Part shown: piece after piece, positions 59,773-64,000 of the stretch | How positions within the stretch are numbered: the first letter of the stretch is position 1 | How the letters are laid out: each line of letters starts with the position of its first letter | NCBI GenBank assembly: GCA_032052615.1 | Contig: DAMBWF010000004.1 | Coordinates: forward strand, 186,001-250,000 | DNA length: 64,000 nt | Source of the DNA: Pseudomonas_T sp032052615 | Lineage (GTDB): Bacteria > Pseudomonadota > Gammaproteobacteria > Pseudomonadales > Pseudomonadaceae | Direction: 5' to 3' | Position numbers and translations under genes: made by a program | The notes under the pieces: model-generated | What the model was told of the DNA's origin: nothing | The model's input: the letters and a program-made list of their open reading frames with translations, nothing else | Databases searched by the model: none

Positions 59773-61227
59773 TCACTCGGCCTGGGCGGTCAGCGGATGG
59801 CCGGCGGCGTGGGGGCGTTTGCAGAGCGTGGCCTGGACGCTGAGGTTGGCGGGGGCGTCTTCCGGCCCCTCGATTTCCACGGCGAGCAGATTCAGGTCGA
59901 CCCAGTCGGGGTCGTTGCGCAGCTCGAAGACGTAGCGGCCGCCGGTGTCGACCCGGTCGCTCTGTTCGAGCTTGAAGTTCTCGCGGCGGCCGTTGAGGTA
60001 CCAGATGGTGGCCTTGGCTTCGTGTACGGTGGGATCGCTGAAGGTCAGGTCGACCTGATAGTCGCCACCGCGCAGGTCCATCGGGCTCTGGCCCTTGCCG
60101 TTGACCAGCACCTCGGTCGGCCCGCCCTTGCGCAGCTTCGCCTTGTTCTTCAGGGTCGCCTCGCGGCCGACGCAGCCGTTATCCACCAGGGGCACGGCCT
60201 GGCGGTAGAAACTCTTTTGCGCCATGTCGTAGTGGGTGGCGAATTCCCAGATGAGGATCTTCGGCGGGTGCTCGTGGAATTCCTTGCTGCTCATGTATTG
60301 CAGGATGGCGCTGTCGAAGCCGCCGCCGCTGACCGCCATGTTCAGCACTTGGGCACCGGTGTGCTGTTCCAGGAAACCGCCGAAGTTGTAGGCCGGGCCG
60401 CTGTTACTGGTGCCCACCAGAGTGATCTGCGGGTCGGAATCGTCACCGAACAGGCTGTCGCCGCTGGCCTCGCCCACCGGCTCGGTCTCGTAGCGGTCCA
60501 CGTACTGGATCGGGTAGCTGGTGCCGCACAGTTGCGCGGCGGTCTTGTGCAGGGTGCCGGCCTTGGGTAGCAGGCCGGTGCGCTTGCTGGCGAATTCCTT
60601 CTTCGGGATGTCGTCGAAGCCGGGCACTTGCTTGAGGGTCTCGGCCACCAGCTTGGCGGTGCGGTCGGCACCCATCGGAGTCCAGTGGTGGTCGGCCTGG
60701 AAGTAGTAGTCGGTGTCGACGTTCTTCTCGTCGAACAGCGGCGACAGGTCGGTGACCCAGATGCCGGTCTTGCGAAAATCTTCCACGGTCTTCAGGTAGT
60801 TCTTGCGCGCCAGCTCGTAGTCGAACTTCCGCTTCTCTTCGGGGGGGAGCTTCTCTCGGTTCACCAGGCCGCGGGTCGGCTGGTAGACCACCATCAGCTC
60901 GACGCCCTTGCGCTTGAGGGCGTCGCGCAGGCGCTTGAACTCGCTGTAGCCGTAGGGGCTGGTGCCAAAGTCGGTGCGTAGGTCGTAGCGGGTCCGGAAC
61001 AGCCAGTCGCCCTGGGCCTGCACCAGGCTGGCGAAGAAGCTCAGGTACTTGGTGTTGTAGACGTTCGGGTCCTGGGCGGTGGCGCACAGTGGCCCGGTGC
61101 GTTGCACCTGGTAGACCGGCTCGGCGCGCACGTCGCCGCTGGCCGCCAGCAGGCCGGCGCCGAGGGTCGCGCCCAGGGCGGCGCCGGATACCGAAGCGAC
61201 GAGGCGCTTGAGGAAAAATGCGTGCAT
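59773..61227 (-). CDS. algX: Alginate biosynthesis protein AlgX
   Basis: Periplasmic SGNH-like acetyltransferase with a carbohydrate-binding module, 484 residues. Signal peptide at about 1-35 (DVRA). The DHHWTPMG motif is near 178-185 and the ALVGTSNSGPAYNFGGFL nucleophile loop near 263. The C-terminal module begins near 360. It links alginate acetylation to the secretion complex. Usual length is 474. It lies between algG and algL. Confidence 0.96.
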   Translation of the reverse strand: MHAFFLKRLVASVSGAALGATLGAGLLAASGDVRAEPVYQVQRTGPLCATAQDPNVYNTKYLSFFASLVQAQGDWLFRTRYDLRTDFGTSPYGYSEFKRLRDALKRKGVELMVVYQPTRGLVNREKLPPEEKRKFDYELARKNYLKTVEDFRKTGIWVTDLSPLFDEKNVDTDYYFQADHHWTPMGADRTAKLVAETLKQVPGFDDIPKKEFASKRTGLLPKAGTLHKTAAQLCGTSYPIQYVDRYETEPVGEASGDSLFGDDSDPQITLVGTSNSGPAYNFGGFLEQHTGAQVLNMAVSGGGFDSAILQYMSSKEFHEHPPKILIWEFATHYDMAQKSFYRQAVPLVDNGCVGREATLKNKAKLRKGGPTEVLVNGKGQSPMDLRGGDYQVDLTFSDPTVHEAKATIWYLNGRRENFKLEQSDRVDTGGRYVFELRNDPDWVDLNLLAVEIEGPEDAPANLSVQATLCKRPHAAGHPLTAQAE

Positions 61228-61242
61228 AGGTAGTCCTGCTCC

Positions 61243-62802
61243 TCAGTCCTGCATTTCGACCTGGCTGTCCACGGGATCGATGAGCACCGCCTGCTTGCGG
61301 CGCACCATCATGTCGAGGATCTGTTCCTGGTTGTCCCCGAGTATCCCGGCGAAGCTGATGCCGGAGCTCTTGGTCGGCGCCAGCATTTCCACCCGGTACA
61401 GTTCCACGCTGAGCGGCGAGTCGATGGCCAGCGGCGCGGAGCCGTTGGCGGCGAGCTTGCCGCCGACCACGATCATCGAGACCTCGGTATCGAAGGGGTC
61501 GAGGCGGATATCCCGGTCGGTGTCGGACAGGTCCTTGATGTGGCCGTAGATGCCCGTGAGTTGGTTGGCCGCGGCGACGTTCTCGTACAGGCGGATGTTC
61601 ACGCTGTTGCGGACACGGATGCCGTGGCGGGTGTTGTTGAAGATCTGGTTGCCCCACAACAGGTTGTTGGGGCTCTCGTAGAGGGTGATGCCGTCGGCGT
61701 GGTTGCGGTACACCTCGTTGTAGGCCACCAGGTTGTTGGTGCTGTTACGGTCGATGACGATGCCGGACAGCTTGTTGTCGTAGGCGCGGTTGTTGATGAT
61801 CCAACTGTCGTTCACCTCGCGGGAGATGATGATCCCGTGCTTCTTCTGGGTGCCATAGACGGTGTTGTCGGCGATCACCAGCCGGCGCGAGCGGTCGTGG
61901 GGGTCGATGCCGTAGACGACGTTGTCCCGGTAGGTGTTGCCCTTGATCACCACGTCGGAGGCTTCGTAGCAATAGAAGCCGTACCACATGTCGACGTATT
62001 CCGAGTCGAGCAGCCAGCCGGTGGGCGCCGGGCGCTTGAGACGCTCGTGCATGCCCGGGGTGTACTGGGTGACGCTGACGCCGTAGGACTTGCTGTTGCT
62101 GTAGCCGAGGCTGGCGACCACGCTGCCGACGATGTAGAGCTGGCTGCCGCCCCAGGACACCAGGAACGGCCGGAACTCGTCGGGCCGGCGGAATTTCGCC
62201 GGGGCGTTGGCCGCTTCGCGCCAGCCGGTCAGCTTGGTATCCACCAGGAACAGCAGGCCGTCGTTCACCAGGAACGCGCCGCGCTCCTGGGACAGGCGGA
62301 ACTCCTTGACTTGCTTGTCCACCACCAGGGTCGCGCCCTGGGCCACCACCACCGGCAGGCGGGCGATGAATACCCCGGGCTCGCTCTCGGCGAACTGCTC
62401 CTTGGGCAGGTGGCGGGCGAGGTCCGCCAGGCTCACCCGGCCGCCTTCGATGAAGATCGCCTGGGGCATGCCGCGCTGGCGGGTCACCCACTCGCGCAGG
62501 CGCTCATCGCCGCCGATGAAGTCCTTCAGGGCGTCCTGCTGAAGCATGCGCCGCACCACGATGCGGCCAGGACCCTGGTGCCGGGGAATCTTCGCCAGGG
62601 CGGCCGCGCGGGTGTAGCCGCTCAGGTCGGGCAGGGCCGGCGGCGACATTTCCAGCTCGTCGATGGGAGCGCTGGTCACCGTGTAGTTCTTCGCCGGCTT
62701 GAGTTCCTTGACCACGTCGTCCGCCTGGCTCTGGGGCGCCAGGTTCAGGGCGCCGAGCAGCAGGCCGCCATACAGCAGGCCATTACCGATGCGAGGTTTC
62801 AT
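61243..62802 (-). CDS. algG: Mannuronan C5-epimerase AlgG
   Basis: Periplasmic enzyme of 519 residues that converts mannuronate to guluronate within polymeric alginate. A signal peptide (residues 1-32, ending SQADD) is followed by an N-terminal region and right-handed parallel beta-helix (about 240-460) with repeats such as NNLVAYNEVYRNHADGI. The catalytic DPHD is in YGIDPHDRSRRL near 296-301. GGGAGGAAC precedes the ATG at 62802. Usual length is 543, so this copy is slightly shorter. Confidence 0.95.
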   Translation of the reverse strand: MKPRIGNGLLYGGLLLGALNLAPQSQADDVVKELKPAKNYTVTSAPIDELEMSPPALPDLSGYTRAAALAKIPRHQGPGRIVVRRMLQQDALKDFIGGDERLREWVTRQRGMPQAIFIEGGRVSLADLARHLPKEQFAESEPGVFIARLPVVVAQGATLVVDKQVKEFRLSQERGAFLVNDGLLFLVDTKLTGWREAANAPAKFRRPDEFRPFLVSWGGSQLYIVGSVVASLGYSNSKSYGVSVTQYTPGMHERLKRPAPTGWLLDSEYVDMWYGFYCYEASDVVIKGNTYRDNVVYGIDPHDRSRRLVIADNTVYGTQKKHGIIISREVNDSWIINNRAYDNKLSGIVIDRNSTNNLVAYNEVYRNHADGITLYESPNNLLWGNQIFNNTRHGIRVRNSVNIRLYENVAAANQLTGIYGHIKDLSDTDRDIRLDPFDTEVSMIVVGGKLAANGSAPLAIDSPLSVELYRVEMLAPTKSSGISFAGILGDNQEQILDMMVRRKQAVLIDPVDSQVEMQD

Positions 62803-62831
62803 CGCGGTTCCTCCCTTGAGCGACGGACGCA

Positions 62832-64000
62832 TCAGAAGCGCCAGATGAGATCGACGAAGGCGCGGTGCATCAGCGAGTCCGTCCCGTGGCCATAGGCGTC
62901 GCCGGGCTTGAACACGCCGCCGCGAAAGCGCACCAGGGCCGAGCGATCGTCGAGACGCTCGCTCATGGAGGCCGGCAGCAGGCCCTGCTTGAAGTACTTG
63001 GTCACCACCAGGTCGACTTCCTGGCCGAGGTCCTTCTCGCCGTCCTGCAACGGCGCGGAGATGCCGCTGGCACCCACGTCCTGGTCGTCGTGGAGGCGCC
63101 AGAAACGGTGGTAGACCAGGCTCGCGTCGTAGTCCTCGCGCAGTTTCCAGGAGCCGAAGGCGGTGGCCACCTGGACGTTGCTCAGCTCGCCGCGGAACGC
63201 CTCGCCGAAGCGGTGTAGGCGCGACTCCACGCCGGTGAAGCTGGAGCGGTTGCTTTCCAGGCCGGTCTGCACGAACTGCTTGGACTTGTCTTCGTCGCCA
63301 CCACCGCTGCCCCGGGCATAGGCGCCGCCGACCTTCCATTGATCGTCGATGTTCCAGCGCAGGCCGAGGTCCATCGCCCAGGCGTCGACATCGCCGTCCC
63401 GGCGTCCGGTGGCCACGCGGCGGTCGTCGACCACGCCCTGGCTGATGGCGTCGGTCTGTCCGGTCAGCCAGGTAAGCTGCGCCCAGTAGTTCAGCGGCTG
63501 GCGCGCGCGCGGGTTGAAGAAGTCGCCGTCGGCCTCCAGGCCGAGCCAGGTGAGGTCGCCGGTGTAGGTCTTGCTCAACTCGTCGACCCGTTCGCCGACC
63601 CGTGGCAGGCTGCCGCCGTCGTGGCTGTGGTGGACTTTCATGCCGACCCAGTGGCCTGGCGCCCATTGGGTGGAGAGCCCGCCGAACAGGTGCTGGCGGT
63701 CCTTGTCGCGGGGGGACAGGTCGTCCAGGTCGGTGCGGTACTCGCTGAAGCGCTCGGCGGCGCCCAGGTTCGCCCGTAGCAGGGTGGTGTCGAAGGTCCA
63801 GTGCAGCGCCTCGATGTTGGTGTCCCACCAAGTGCCTTCCTGGCTGCGCAGGCGCTGGCGGCCGAAGCGCAGGTGCTCGCCGGGGTAGGGGGTGAGCCCG
63901 GCATAGTCGATCCAGAATTCCCGCAGGGCGAGGTAGTTCTTCTCCGGCTCGCGGCTGTCGCCGCGCTGGGTGTCGCCGTCCGCGTCGCTGGAGTCCAGGG
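62832..64000 (-). CDS. algE: Alginate export porin AlgE (N-terminus beyond window)
   Basis: Outer-membrane beta-barrel through which alginate is exported, 388 codons visible and continuing past position 64000. Recognised segments are FWIDYAGLTPYPGEHLRFGRQRLR, YTGDLTWLGLEADGDFFNPRARQPLNYW, MDLGLRWNIDDQWKVGGAYARGSGGG and the C-terminal IWRF that ends with the beta-barrel phenylalanine. The full protein is about 490 residues in P. aeruginosa, so roughly the first 100 are missing. It lies 29 bases before algG. The genes algK, alg44, alg8 and algD should follow upstream. Confidence 0.95.
   Translation of the reverse strand, partial: LDSSDADGDTQRGDSREPEKNYLALREFWIDYAGLTPYPGEHLRFGRQRLRSQEGTWWDTNIEALHWTFDTTLLRANLGAAERFSEYRTDLDDLSPRDKDRQHLFGGLSTQWAPGHWVGMKVHHSHDGGSLPRVGERVDELSKTYTGDLTWLGLEADGDFFNPRARQPLNYWAQLTWLTGQTDAISQGVVDDRRVATGRRDGDVDAWAMDLGLRWNIDDQWKVGGAYARGSGGGDEDKSKQFVQTGLESNRSSFTGVESRLHRFGEAFRGELSNVQVATAFGSWKLREDYDASLVYHRFWRLHDDQDVGASGISAPLQDGEKDLGQEVDLVVTKYFKQGLLPASMSERLDDRSALVRFRGGVFKPGDAYGHGTDSLMHRAFVDLIWRF

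Noticed and set aside
61243..63831. A joined minus-strand open frame covering algG and part of algE
   Set aside because: The upstream half is an alternative frame of algE. AlgG starts at 62802 with signal peptide and ribosome binding site, and AlgE is read in a different frame.

Overview
The window is a high-GC chromosomal segment of a Pseudomonas, close in gene content to the P. aeruginosa lineage. Diagnostic features are the rpoS-rsmZ-fdxA-mutS and recA-recX blocks, a LasB-type elastase next to recJ, a mexL/mexJK efflux locus and the distal part of an alginate biosynthesis operon. I see no insertion sequence, prophage, CRISPR array, rRNA or tRNA gene.

Layout. 1-4655: the tail of nlpD, rpoS, the GacA-controlled sRNA rsmZ with its upstream GacA box, then fdxA and mutS on the minus strand. 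4656-10963: an accessory stretch between mutS and the cinA/recA block. It holds a DUF421 operon, a DUF3509 protein, small membrane and secreted proteins and the three-domain DNA ligase LigD. 11089-13220: cinA-like gene, SOS-boxed recA, recX. 13265-18062: LOG-family protein, small secreted protein, a tRNA acp3U enzyme, an EamA transporter, an erdR-like regulator and dgkA. 18072-19888: divergent finR/fpr redox pair. 19949-24915: trmO, yaeQ, recJ, lasB. 25309-27997: prfB (with its programmed +1 frameshift) and lysS. 28286-32145: TetR regulator, DUF1704 putative metallopeptidase, lipoprotein hydrolase, small membrane protein, macrodomain protein. 32198-33444: lptF and a DUF4398 lipoprotein. 33752-41701: ppc, adk, tsaB and a run of closely packed genes ending in rsmJ. 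41706-46598: mexL and mexJK. 46618-53292: SOS-boxed yebG, psiE, two further DUF3509 genes, a DUF3649-PepSY-DUF3325 iron-uptake-type operon, a solitary RecF/OLD-like ATPase and two membrane proteins. 53531-64000: algA-F-J-I-L-X-G-E, all on the minus strand, with algE cut by the window edge.

Shared functions: DNA repair and the SOS response are dense (mutS, ligD, recA, recX, recJ, yebG, cinA). Global stress and Gac/Rsm control sit at the left end (rpoS, rsmZ). The alginate genes supply polymerisation-linked modification and export: AlgG epimerase, AlgL lyase, AlgI/J/F/X acetylation, AlgE porin and AlgA precursor supply. Coding starts were chosen from Shine-Dalgarno placement, family N-termini and signal peptides, and differ in many places from the longest open frame.
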